NCBI GenBank assembly: GCA_031427625.1
Contig: JANPNV010000070.1
Span: 1 to 55,506, forward strand
Reading direction: 5' to 3'
DNA from: JADKIH01 sp031427625
GTDB lineage: Bacteria; Bacteroidota; Bacteroidia; AKYH767-A; 2013-40CM-41-45
DNA: 55,506 nt
Shown: positions 17,417 to 24,733 of the stretch, in pieces
Position numbering within the stretch: position 1 is the first letter of the stretch
Layout of the letters: each line of letters starts with the position of its first letter
The notes under the pieces: model-generated
The model's input: only the letters and a program-made list of their open reading frames with translations
Databases searched by the model: none
Told to the model about the DNA's origin: nothing
Translations under genes and position numbers: made by a program

Positions 17417-18400
17417 TTAATTAATAAAATTATTCCAGATAATCATAGCAATTATTCCCCAAAGTGTTGTTTCATAAATCCAGATTCGCCGTCTCGTAGA
17501 TAGAAAGAAATAGGCGCAGAAAACGGATAAAGGAATAATAAGAAATGAAAAGTGAATGATTGATATTTTTTCGCTTAGTATGATGAATATCCCACCCATT
17601 AATAAGAAGATAAAAAACACCTGCTGATATATTCTGGTACGAATTACATTTTTACGATAATTAGCTCGGAGTTTTATCAATGAAAACAATAGTAGGAGTC
17701 CGATACATGAGGATAAAGCAAGCAACGAGGTCCCTGATTTGAAGATAATTTCTGGATGGATGTTTTTAAAAAGTTCCATGTACATGCTCCAGAAGGTCCC
17801 AAGCGAATAATTCCAGAACAAGTATGTACTCAGAAAAAATGCAGGCAGGACGAAACCGATAATCATGATCAGCCATTCTTTCAATCGAAAGGGTAAAAGA
17901 ATTGCATAAATGATCATCAGAAAAGGAAGCATGACAATGCAAGGAAAATATATCAGAGCTGTTACACCTGAGAGAAAGGATGCATCAAAGAGTGCTTTTT
18001 GATTCAGTTCGTTTTTATAGAGCGTAAGAGCACGATCAAAAATGCGGAGGACAAGTAAATTGACGATATGAATCGGATGCAATTGCATAAATTCAGGCAG
18101 TGCTGAAATAAACAATGCAAAAATCAGCGCAGGTAAAAATGAGTTTTTGTAAAGCACCTCATGTTTGTTTAACAGGATGGTGAGGTAGATAGCTTCAGCG
18201 GAAATCAAGATGAAGAGAATGATAAAGTTAATCCAGGCGGGCATTACATTGAAAAACGAAAAAGCGATGCCCCATAAAGGCAGTGAATTCTGATCGGCCA
18301 CCGGATGAATGCTAAAGAACATCCTGCCCCAAAATACCAGAATAATGAGTGGTATCAGGATGAGAGTTGCGGGCTGGGGTAATTTAAAAAAGCGAATCAT
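17417..18400 (-). CDS. Multi-pass membrane protein, DUF6427-like
   Basis: 327 aa, almost entirely hydrophobic, with about 8-9 membrane helices separated by short Lys/Arg-rich loops (for example FRIKEWLI-type FRLKEWLIMIIGF at about 170). Size, start (MIRFFKLPQPATLILIPLII) and the adjacent purD suggest the Bacteroidota DUF6427 family, often seen next to purD. I assign the family from memory with moderate confidence. Function is unknown. The gene is divergent from the 55-aa membrane protein at 18477. Confidence 0.65.
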   Translation of the reverse strand: MIRFFKLPQPATLILIPLIILVFWGRMFFSIHPVADQNSLPLWGIAFSFFNVMPAWINFIILFILISAEAIYLTILLNKHEVLYKNSFLPALIFALFISALPEFMQLHPIHIVNLLVLRIFDRALTLYKNELNQKALFDASFLSGVTALIYFPCIVMLPFLMIIYAILLPFRLKEWLIMIIGFVLPAFFLSTYLFWNYSLGTFWSMYMELFKNIHPEIIFKSGTSLLALSSCIGLLLLFSLIKLRANYRKNVIRTRIYQQVFFIFLLMGGIFIILSEKISIIHFSFLIIPLSVFCAYFFLSTRRRIWIYETTLWGIIAMIIWNNFIN

Positions 18401-18449
18401 TTGTGCTAAAAGTATAGATTTTTAATCGTGTAAAATCCCGAATCCTTTC

Positions 18450-18457
18450 TATATTTG
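18450..18457 (+). promoter_or_regulatory. -7 promoter element TATATTTG
   Basis: TATATTTG fits TAnnTTTG and ends 19 bases before the ATG of the 55-aa gene. No exact TTG lies 19 bp further upstream (GTG is there), so this is a partial match. Confidence 0.4.
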
Positions 18458-18476
18458 CCAACGTAAAAAAAGCATT

Positions 18477-18644
18477 ATGGACATTCTCTGGTATTTAATC
18501 GCTGATCTTTTCAGACTCGTTTTTAAAGTCGTGCCCTTCTTCGGACTTTGGTTCAATAAAGCCCTGATCGTCATTGGGTTTATTGCTTTTTTTATCTGGC
18601 TTAGGTACATGAACAAGCATAAGACCGTTGAAAAATTCGACTAA
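18477..18644 (+). CDS. 55-aa membrane protein between DUF6427-like gene and purD
   Basis: ATG 18477 opens 55 codons ending with TAA at 18642-18644. The protein is MDILWYLIADLFRLVFKVVP at the N-terminus, then a membrane helix (FNKALIVIGFIAFFIWLRYM, about 26-45), then a short charged tail ending KFD. The start has a -7 box 19 bases upstream. The stop overlaps the purD stop by 4 bp in a convergent arrangement. Its position next to the DUF6427-like gene and purD suggests the small DUF6341-like Bacteroidota family, although this protein is shorter than the members I recall. Function is unknown. Confidence 0.6.
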   Translation: MDILWYLIADLFRLVFKVVPFFGLWFNKALIVIGFIAFFIWLRYMNKHKTVEKFD

Positions 18645-19924
18645 TTGGGCTTTATCAGATCCAGCCCAATATCTTTCCTGAAATAACCATTTTCGAATTT
18701 TATCCTCTCAAGCTTTGCATACGATTTTTCGCGGGCTGCCTGAATTGTATTTCCAAATGATGTTACGGCTAACACTCTTCCTCCGTCTGAGTAGACTTTA
18801 CCCTCTTTAAATATTGTTCCCGCATGAAATGTATAAACATCTCCTGAGTCTTTTTCAAAAGTTATTTCTTTCCCCTTTTCAAAACTTTCAGGATAACCGC
18901 CACTAACCATCATTACAGTCAAAGCTGTTTGAGGATTTACAACTAATGAGACATCTGAAAGTTTACCTGTGCCGGTGGCTTGCAAGAGTTCAACAACATC
19001 CGATTGTATCCGTGGAAAAACTACTTCTGTTTCAGGGTCTCCCATTCTTACGTTGTATTCGATAACATAAGGCTCACCATCTACATTCATGAGTCCGATA
19101 AAGACAAATCCACGGTAATAAATTTTTCTTTTTATTAGTCCTTCAATCGTTGGAATAATAATTTTCTGCTCAACCTTCTTCATGAATTCTTTTCCGGCAA
19201 AAGGAACCGGTGATACAGCGCCCATTCCTCCGGTGTTTAGTCCGGTATCGTTTTCGCCAATGCGCTTATAATCTTTTGCCTCTGGAAGGATTTTATAACT
19301 ATGACCATCGGTAAGCACAAATACAGACAGCTCTATTCCGTTGAGAAATTCTTCGATGACAATTTTTTCGGCCGCTTTACCGAATTTATCATGTTGAAGC
19401 ATTTCATCAACACTTTTATTCGCTTCTGCAATTGTGTTGCAGATAATTACTCCTTTTCCGCCGGCAAGTCCGTCGGCCTTGATGACATAAGGCGGATTTA
19501 AAGTCGTAAGGAATTTTTTTGCTTCTGTAGCTTCCTGTCTGTTAAATGTATTGTACGATGCTGTTGGAATTTTAAATTCCTTCATAAATTTTTTCGCAAA
19601 ATCTTTACTGCCTTCAAGCTTTGCGCCTTCGGCAGATGGACCTACGATTAAAATATTTTTCAAAGCATTTTCCTTTTGAAAAAAATCGACGATGCCGTTA
19701 ACAAGTGGTTCTTCGGGACCGACAATGACTAAACTGATAGCATGTTTCAGGACGGCCTCCTGAATCGATTTAAAATCGTTTAAATTTAGATTTAAATTTT
19801 CGCCGCAGTTGGATGTTCCGGCATTACCCGGCGCAATAAATAATTTTTTGCATCGGGGACTTTCAGAAATTTTCAACGCAATTGCATGTTCGCGTCCACC
19901 GGATCCAAGAAGCAAAATATTCAT
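18641..19924 (-). CDS. purD: Phosphoribosylamine-glycine ligase (GAR synthetase)
   Basis: 427 aa, the usual length. PurD joins 5-phosphoribosylamine and glycine with ATP in the second step of purine synthesis. The N-terminus MNILLLGSGGREHAIALKI and VGPEEPLVNGIVDFF (about 71-85) are signature segments. The ATP-grasp core includes YVIKADGLAGGKGVIIC, NTGGMGAVSP and VIEYNVRMGDPETEVVFPRI, the last holding the metal-binding acidic residues. It starts 13 bp downstream of the carboxyltransferase gene on the same strand, so they are likely co-transcribed, and its stop overlaps the 55-aa gene by 4 bp. Confidence 0.97.
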   Translation of the reverse strand: MNILLLGSGGREHAIALKISESPRCKKLFIAPGNAGTSNCGENLNLNLNDFKSIQEAVLKHAISLVIVGPEEPLVNGIVDFFQKENALKNILIVGPSAEGAKLEGSKDFAKKFMKEFKIPTASYNTFNRQEATEAKKFLTTLNPPYVIKADGLAGGKGVIICNTIAEANKSVDEMLQHDKFGKAAEKIVIEEFLNGIELSVFVLTDGHSYKILPEAKDYKRIGENDTGLNTGGMGAVSPVPFAGKEFMKKVEQKIIIPTIEGLIKRKIYYRGFVFIGLMNVDGEPYVIEYNVRMGDPETEVVFPRIQSDVVELLQATGTGKLSDVSLVVNPQTALTVMMVSGGYPESFEKGKEITFEKDSGDVYTFHAGTIFKEGKVYSDGGRVLAVTSFGNTIQAAREKSYAKLERIKFENGYFRKDIGLDLIKPN

Positions 19925-19937
19925 TCGTGTGATTTAA

Positions 19938-21479
19938 TTACAATGGAATGTTCCCGTGTTTTTTCTTTGGAAGTTTAACAGCTTTATTTTCGAGCATTTT
20001 AAATGCAGTAATAAGTTTAGTTCTTGTGTCTTCAGGCTTAATTACTTCATCGATATAACCATGTTCCGCTGCTTTGTATGGGTTGGCGAATAGATTATTA
20101 TATTCATCTTCTTTTTCTTTCAATTTAGATTCTGGATCGGCTGCTTCAGAAATTTCTTTTTTGAAAATTATTTCAGCAGCGCCTTTTGCGCCCATAACAG
20201 CAATCTCTGCTGATGGCCATGCATAATTCATGTCTGCGCCGATGTGTTTTGAATTCATTACATCGTAAGCTCCGCCATATGCCTTTCGTGTTATTACTGT
20301 AATCCGGGGAACTGTAGCCTCGCTGAATGCATACAATAATTTGGCGCCATTAATAATAATTCCATTCCATTCCTGATCGGTGCCGGGCAGAAACCCCGGA
20401 ACATCTTCCAACACGAGCAATGGAATATTGAAACAGTCGCAAAATCGCACGAAGCGAGCAGCCTTTGTAGATGCTTGAATGTCGAGTACTCCTGCAAGAT
20501 GAATAGGTTGGTTCGCAACAATACCGATCGATTTTCCCGCGAGGCGTGCAAAACCTACGACAATATTTTCTGCGAAACTTTCATGTACTTCGAGGAACGA
20601 TCTTTCATCAATTACCTGATCAATCACCGCACGAATGTCATATGGCTGATTCTGATTTTCAGGAATGATATTATTTAATTCTATTCTTGTTTCATCGGTT
20701 TCTTCGTATAAATAAGAAGGAGATTCCTCTTCGCAATTCTGCGGCATATAGCTGAGGAGTTCTTTTATTCTTTTAATGCATTCTACTTCGTTTGCACATG
20801 TAAACTGAGTTACACCCGATTTAGTAGCATGTGTCATAGCCCCGCCAAGTTCTTCTGATGTTACATCTTCATGTGTTACTGTCTTTACAACATTTGGTCC
20901 CGTAACAAACATGTAAGAAGAGTTTTCTACCATCATGATAAAATCCGTCATGGCCGGAGAATATACGGCACCTCCTGCACAGGGTCCCATGATGGCTGAT
21001 ATCTGCGGAATAACACCTGATGCCATAACATTTCTATAAAAAATATCTGCATATCCTCCGAGAGATACAACACCTTCCTGAATACGTGCTCCGCCCGAAT
21101 CGTTAAGTCCAATTACCGGTGCGCCGTTTTGCATTGCGAGATCCATAATACGGCAGATTTTTTTCGCATGTGTTTCAGAAAGCGAGCCTCCGAATACTGT
21201 GAAGTCCTGGGCAAAGACATAGGTAAGCCGGCCATTAATTTTTCCATAACCTGTAACGACACCATCTCCCAGATACTTTTCGTTTTCAAGCCCGAATTCA
21301 GTAGAGCGATGGGTGACAAGCATTCCAATTTCCTCAAAACTTCCTTCATCCATAAGAAAGTATAATCGTTCGCGAGCAGTAAGCTTTTTCTTCTTATGCT
21401 GGGCATCAACACGCTTGGCGCCGCCGCCTTTTTTCGCTTCTTCAATCTTATTTTCGAGGGACTTAATCTTTGATTCCAT
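19938..21479 (-). CDS. Acyl-CoA carboxylase carboxyltransferase subunit (propionyl-CoA type)
   Basis: 513 aa, normal for PccB/MmdA-type subunits. N-terminal features are KKKLTARERLYFLMDEGSF and FGGSLSETHAKKICRIMDLA. The first oxyanion-hole region reads GLNDSGGARIQEGVVSLGGYADI (shown in part: NDSGGARIQEGV), followed by GPCAGGAVYSPAM. The C-terminal half has DVPGFLPGTDQEWNGII and RKAYGGAYDVMNSK. The subunit transfers CO2 from biotin to propionyl-CoA or a related acyl-CoA; it could also belong to methylmalonyl-CoA decarboxylase. No biotin domain is adjacent, so the biotin carboxylase/BCCP must come from elsewhere, possibly the accB-accC pair at 48-50 kb. Methylmalonyl-CoA epimerase is also in the window (34909). 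purD follows after 13 bp. Confidence 0.9.
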   Translation of the reverse strand: MESKIKSLENKIEEAKKGGGAKRVDAQHKKKKLTARERLYFLMDEGSFEEIGMLVTHRSTEFGLENEKYLGDGVVTGYGKINGRLTYVFAQDFTVFGGSLSETHAKKICRIMDLAMQNGAPVIGLNDSGGARIQEGVVSLGGYADIFYRNVMASGVIPQISAIMGPCAGGAVYSPAMTDFIMMVENSSYMFVTGPNVVKTVTHEDVTSEELGGAMTHATKSGVTQFTCANEVECIKRIKELLSYMPQNCEEESPSYLYEETDETRIELNNIIPENQNQPYDIRAVIDQVIDERSFLEVHESFAENIVVGFARLAGKSIGIVANQPIHLAGVLDIQASTKAARFVRFCDCFNIPLLVLEDVPGFLPGTDQEWNGIIINGAKLLYAFSEATVPRITVITRKAYGGAYDVMNSKHIGADMNYAWPSAEIAVMGAKGAAEIIFKKEISEAADPESKLKEKEDEYNNLFANPYKAAEHGYIDEVIKPEDTRTKLITAFKMLENKAVKLPKKKHGNIPL

Positions 21480-21577
21480 TATGATTTTGTAAGATGGCTA
21501 AAGTACGATAGATGATTACAAGAAGCAAAAGGAAGTAAGCAGCAAGATTTGGCACTATTAATACGACCAGCTGCAAA

Positions 21578-21614
21578 CATCTTCCTCCTTACTTCTTACT
21601 TTTTCTTATTTTCG
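21578..21614 (+). repeat. Heptad (7-bp period) array abutting the trpS promoter box
   Basis: Read in 7-base steps from 21578: CATCTTC, CTCCTTA, CTTCTTA, CTTTTTC, then TTATTTT, which runs into the near-consensus box TATTTTCG (21607-21614). The box ends 4 bases before the trpS ATG. A mirror-image purine-rich stretch at about 21520-21546 lies upstream of the divergent carboxyltransferase gene. Confidence 0.45.
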
Positions 21615-21618
21615 CCTC

Positions 21619-22617
21619 ATGAAAGAAAGAGTCGTCAGCGGTATTCGCAGCACAGGCAATTTGCACCTTGGAAATTATTTCGGAGCGCTGAAGAATTTTA
21701 TTAAAATGCAATATGAGTATGATTGCTTTTTCTTTATTGCCGATTATCATTCCCTGACAACTCATCCGAATCCTGAAAATTTTCACCAGAATGTAAAGCA
21801 GGTTTTAATCGAATACCTTGCATGTGGCCTTGATCCCGAGGCAGCGACATTGTATGTTCAAAGTGATCTGCCTGAAACTGCAGAGTTATATCTATTGTTG
21901 AACATGAATGCCTACGTTGGAGAACTGGAGCGATGCACATCTTTTAAAGATAAAATCAAAAATCATCCTGATAATATCAATGCCGGATTATTGACGTATC
22001 CAACACTTATGGCAGCAGATATCCTGATTCACCGGGCTACAAAGGTGCCGGTTGGTAAAGATCAGGAGCAGCATCTTGAAATGTCCCGACAGTTTGCGAA
22101 TCGCTTTAACCGTTTATATAAGAGTGAACTTTTTCCTGAGCCCTTTGCATTTAACTATGGAACAAATCTCGTAAAGGTTCCGGGTCTTGATGGTTCAGGT
22201 AAAATGGGAAAGAGTGAAGGCGAAGGCAATGCAATCTTTTTATCCGACACCCCTGAGTCAATCAGAAAAAAAGTGATGAGGGCTGTTACTGATGCAGGTC
22301 CGACAACAGAAAATCAGGAAAAGCCTGAAGTGATCAAAAATCTTTTTGATCTGATGAAAGTTGTTTCAAATGAAGATACCATCAAACATTTTGATGAGCT
22401 TTATAATAGCATGAAGATTCGTTACGGTGATCTTAAAAAACAACTTGCCGAAGATATGGTTGTATTTACAACACCCTTCCGGGAGAAAATTGATGCTCTC
22501 GGTAAGGATGAGGCTTATCTTAAAAAAGTTGCAAAACAGGGTGCAGAGAAGGCACATGAAAGCGCTTCATTTACAGTTTCAGAGGCAAGAAAGGCAATCG
22601 GAATCAGGTCCATATAA
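21619..22617 (+). CDS. trpS: Tryptophanyl-tRNA synthetase
   Basis: 332 aa, the usual size of a class I TrpRS. It charges tRNA-Trp using ATP. The HIGH-type motif is GNLHLGNY (13-20), FFFIADYHSLTTH follows (about 37-49), and the KMSKS-type loop is KMGKSEGEGN (195-204). MAADILIHRATKVPVGKDQEQHL-like tryptophan-site residues (for example PVGKDQEQHLE) are present. ATG 21619 is used; a near-consensus promoter box ends 4 bases upstream, so the mRNA may have almost no leader. It is divergent from the carboxyltransferase gene. Confidence 0.97.
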   Translation: MKERVVSGIRSTGNLHLGNYFGALKNFIKMQYEYDCFFFIADYHSLTTHPNPENFHQNVKQVLIEYLACGLDPEAATLYVQSDLPETAELYLLLNMNAYVGELERCTSFKDKIKNHPDNINAGLLTYPTLMAADILIHRATKVPVGKDQEQHLEMSRQFANRFNRLYKSELFPEPFAFNYGTNLVKVPGLDGSGKMGKSEGEGNAIFLSDTPESIRKKVMRAVTDAGPTTENQEKPEVIKNLFDLMKVVSNEDTIKHFDELYNSMKIRYGDLKKQLAEDMVVFTTPFREKIDALGKDEAYLKKVAKQGAEKAHESASFTVSEARKAIGIRSI

Positions 22618-22715
22618 GGACTGTTGTTGTTGATTATCGATACCCCAAACCCATAATGCCATTTTTTAGCAAATAGATCAGGCTTAAAATCAGCACTATA
22701 AGAAAAATAATCAAT

Positions 22716-22735
22716 TAGATGTTACAACATCTAAT
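22716..22735. promoter_or_regulatory. Palindromic operator over the yceI promoter
   Basis: TTAGATGTTACAACATCTAA has perfect 9-bp arms around a 2-bp centre. The expected -33 position (22723-22725, TTA) for the -7 box at 22745 lies inside it. This size and placement fit a MarR dimer site. The MarR-family gene two positions downstream (24175-24630) is the obvious candidate; binding is inferred. Confidence 0.7.
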
Positions 22736-22744
22736 GTTTTAACT

Positions 22745-22752
22745 TATATTTG
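22745..22752 (+). promoter_or_regulatory. -7 promoter element for yceI
   Basis: TATATTTG fits TAnnTTTG exactly and is followed by C. It lies 10 bases after the palindrome at 22716-22735 and 27 bases before the ATG at 22780. Confidence 0.65.
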
Positions 22753-22779
22753 CGGAAAATCAAAACAAACAAATTCATC

Positions 22780-23358
22780 ATGAAAAAAATCACATTATTA
22801 GTTGCGGCATTTGCCATCACAATCACATCATTTGCACAGAACTGGAAACTGGATCCGGCGCATTCAAAAATCCATTTTAGTGCAAAGTATCTTGTAATCT
22901 CAGATGTTGAAGGACAATTTAATAAGTTTGAAGGTACTTTTACTTCTTCTAAGGCTGACTGGACAGATTTGAATGCAAATGTTACTATTGATGTTAAAAG
23001 CATTACGACAGACAATGATATGCGTGATAATCATCTGAAGAGTGATGATTTTTTTAATGCTGAAAAATTTCCGGTGATTACATTTAAGAGTAAGGGAGTG
23101 AAAATGATTGAAAAGAATAAATACGTAATGTCGGGTGACCTTACTATCCGTGATGTTACAAAGTCTGTAGAGATTCCGGTAGTTTATGGTGGAACAGTAA
23201 CGGATCCATGGGGAAATGTAAAAGCAGGTTTTAAAGCAACTGGAAAAATAAATCGTAAAGAATTTAATCTGATGTATAAGAATGCCGCTGCAACTGGCGA
23301 GGCAGTTGTTTCTGACGACATTAATTTTACAATTGACGCTATCTTAATAAAGCAATAA
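22780..23358 (+). CDS. yceI: YceI-family periplasmic lipid-binding protein
   Basis: 192 aa from ATG 22780; the longer frame from TTG 22750 would overlap the promoter box. Signal peptide MKKITLLVAAFAITITSFAQ (1-20), then WKLDPAHSKIHFSAKYLVIS, the standard YceI opening. DVKSITTDNDMRDNHLKSDD and FFNAEKFPVITFKS are also signature segments. YceI proteins are lipocalin-like barrels that bind isoprenoid or quinone-like lipids in the periplasm and are often induced by stress. It heads the yceI-pirin-marR cluster and has an operator-like palindrome over its promoter. A terminator-like hairpin follows the stop. Confidence 0.92.
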   Translation: MKKITLLVAAFAITITSFAQNWKLDPAHSKIHFSAKYLVISDVEGQFNKFEGTFTSSKADWTDLNANVTIDVKSITTDNDMRDNHLKSDDFFNAEKFPVITFKSKGVKMIEKNKYVMSGDLTIRDVTKSVEIPVVYGGTVTDPWGNVKAGFKATGKINRKEFNLMYKNAAATGEAVVSDDINFTIDAILIKQ

Positions 23359-23364
23359 TTATTC

Positions 23365-23407
23365 TTGTCGGGTTTTGGATAAATTCTGAAGCCCGGCAAT
23401 TTTTTTT
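23365..23407 (+). terminator. Terminator or attenuator between yceI and pirin genes
   Basis: TTGTCGGGTTT (23365-23375) pairs with AAGCCCGGCAA (23389-23399) with two G-T pairs, followed by T8 (23400-23407). It begins 6 bases after the yceI stop and ends 10 bases before the pirin start. It may set unequal levels of yceI and pirin. Confidence 0.7.
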
Positions 23408-23417
23408 AAAAAGAAAC

Positions 23418-24128
23418 ATGAAAACAATTGTTCATAAATCTACAGAGCGCGGTCATGCAGACCATGGCTGGCTTATTGCTCATCACAGTTTCAGTTTTGC
23501 TAACTGGTATGATCCTAATAAAATTCATTTCGGAATGCTGCGCGTTCTAAATGATGACATCGTTTCGGAAGGTCAGGGGTTTGGAATCCATCCTCATAAT
23601 GATATGGAGATTATAACCATTATATTAAAAGGTGCTCTGCAACATCGCGACAACATGGGTAATGGTTCAGTAATAAAACCCGGCGATGTACAGGTGATGA
23701 GTGCTGGAACAGGAGTGAATCATTCAGAATTCAATCCTTCAGAAACTGAAAAGGTAAATCTTTTTCAACTTTGGATTTTTCCAAAAGAAAAAGGTATTAA
23801 ACCGAGTTATGATCAGAAAACTTTTGATGCATCAAGCAGACAAAATGCAGTTCAAACTGTTGCTTCGGGTTTCAGGAAAAACGGTGAGCTGTATATTCAT
23901 CAGGATGCTGCTGTATCACTTGCCCAAATAAGCAAGGACAAAAGTTTAATCTATACTATGAATAAAGCGGGTAATGGAGCTTATGTAATGGTCATTGAGG
24001 GCTCTGTAAATATCGGCGAACAAACACTTGGAAAACGTGACGCTATTGGTATAACCGATACGGATAATTTTGAGGTAGCAGCTTCGCTTGATGCCGAATT
24101 GCTTATCATTGAAGTTCCAATGCAGTAA
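23418..24128 (+). CDS. Pirin family protein (YhhW-like cupin)
   Basis: 236 aa. The bicupin shows the pirin metal-binding segment GFGIHPHNDMEIITIILKG (about 53-71), with two His and a Glu; the further His is in ALQHRDNMGN (about 74-77). GDVQVMSAGTGVNHSEFNPS is also a signature. The N-terminal part carries the phrase HSFSFANWYDP. The nearest characterised relative is YhhW, which can cleave quercetin as a dioxygenase, while mammalian pirin is a regulator; the natural substrate here is unknown. It starts 59 bases after yceI with a terminator-like hairpin between them. Confidence 0.93.
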   Translation: MKTIVHKSTERGHADHGWLIAHHSFSFANWYDPNKIHFGMLRVLNDDIVSEGQGFGIHPHNDMEIITIILKGALQHRDNMGNGSVIKPGDVQVMSAGTGVNHSEFNPSETEKVNLFQLWIFPKEKGIKPSYDQKTFDASSRQNAVQTVASGFRKNGELYIHQDAAVSLAQISKDKSLIYTMNKAGNGAYVMVIEGSVNIGEQTLGKRDAIGITDTDNFEVAASLDAELLIIEVPMQ

Positions 24129-24174
24129 CAGGAATAAAATTTTGAAATCGGCTATCAGCAAAAAGAACTTTCGA

Positions 24175-24630
24175 ATGAAGCTTGAAAAAGAAATACGTCA
24201 AAAAACATTTCGGAATGATTCACATAAATTGGGAGTCAATATTATTTATACATTCAATTGGATGCAAAGTCTACATTCGGACATGCTGAAGGAACATAAA
24301 ATTACATACCAACAATTTAACGTATTGAGGATATTGCGAGGTCAGCAACCCCATCCGGCCTCAGTAAAATTAATTCGAGAAAGGATGCTCGATAAGATGA
24401 GCGATGCATCCCGAATTGTTGAAAAATTAAGAGTGAAAGGTTTCGTGGTAAGAAATATTTCTGAAGATGACAGAAGATCTTGTGAAGTACAAATTACAGA
24501 TAAAGGGTTGCAACTCCTTGCGAAGATTGATGAACATAACGATACGTACGATATTTTTTTCTCTCAATTATCTGTTTTTGAAATTAAAGAGTTAAATCGA
24601 CTACTCGATAAACTTAGAGGTGACAATTAA
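24175..24630 (+). CDS. MarR-family transcriptional regulator
   Basis: 151 aa from ATG 24175; the longer frame starts inside the pirin gene at TTG 24088 and lacks family similarity. Residues about 38-110 form the winged helix: HKITYQQFNVLRILRGQQP, then RMLDKMSDASRIVEKLRVKG as the recognition helix, then the wing NISEDDRRSCEVQITDKG. MarR proteins are dimers that repress genes and release DNA on binding phenolics or on cysteine oxidation. The cluster yceI-pirin-marR together with the 9-bp-arm palindrome at 22716-22735 suggests autoregulation, assuming read-through from the first promoter. Confidence 0.92.
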   Translation: MKLEKEIRQKTFRNDSHKLGVNIIYTFNWMQSLHSDMLKEHKITYQQFNVLRILRGQQPHPASVKLIRERMLDKMSDASRIVEKLRVKGFVVRNISEDDRRSCEVQITDKGLQLLAKIDEHNDTYDIFFSQLSVFEIKELNRLLDKLRGDN

Positions 24631-24733
24631 AAGTTTTTATTCGTCTTAATCATCCTGATTTTAATTTTATCTGCTTGATTCTCAAGTATTGGTTATTGAA
24701 ACTTTTTCCTAATTTTAGCGCTACGATTTACAC

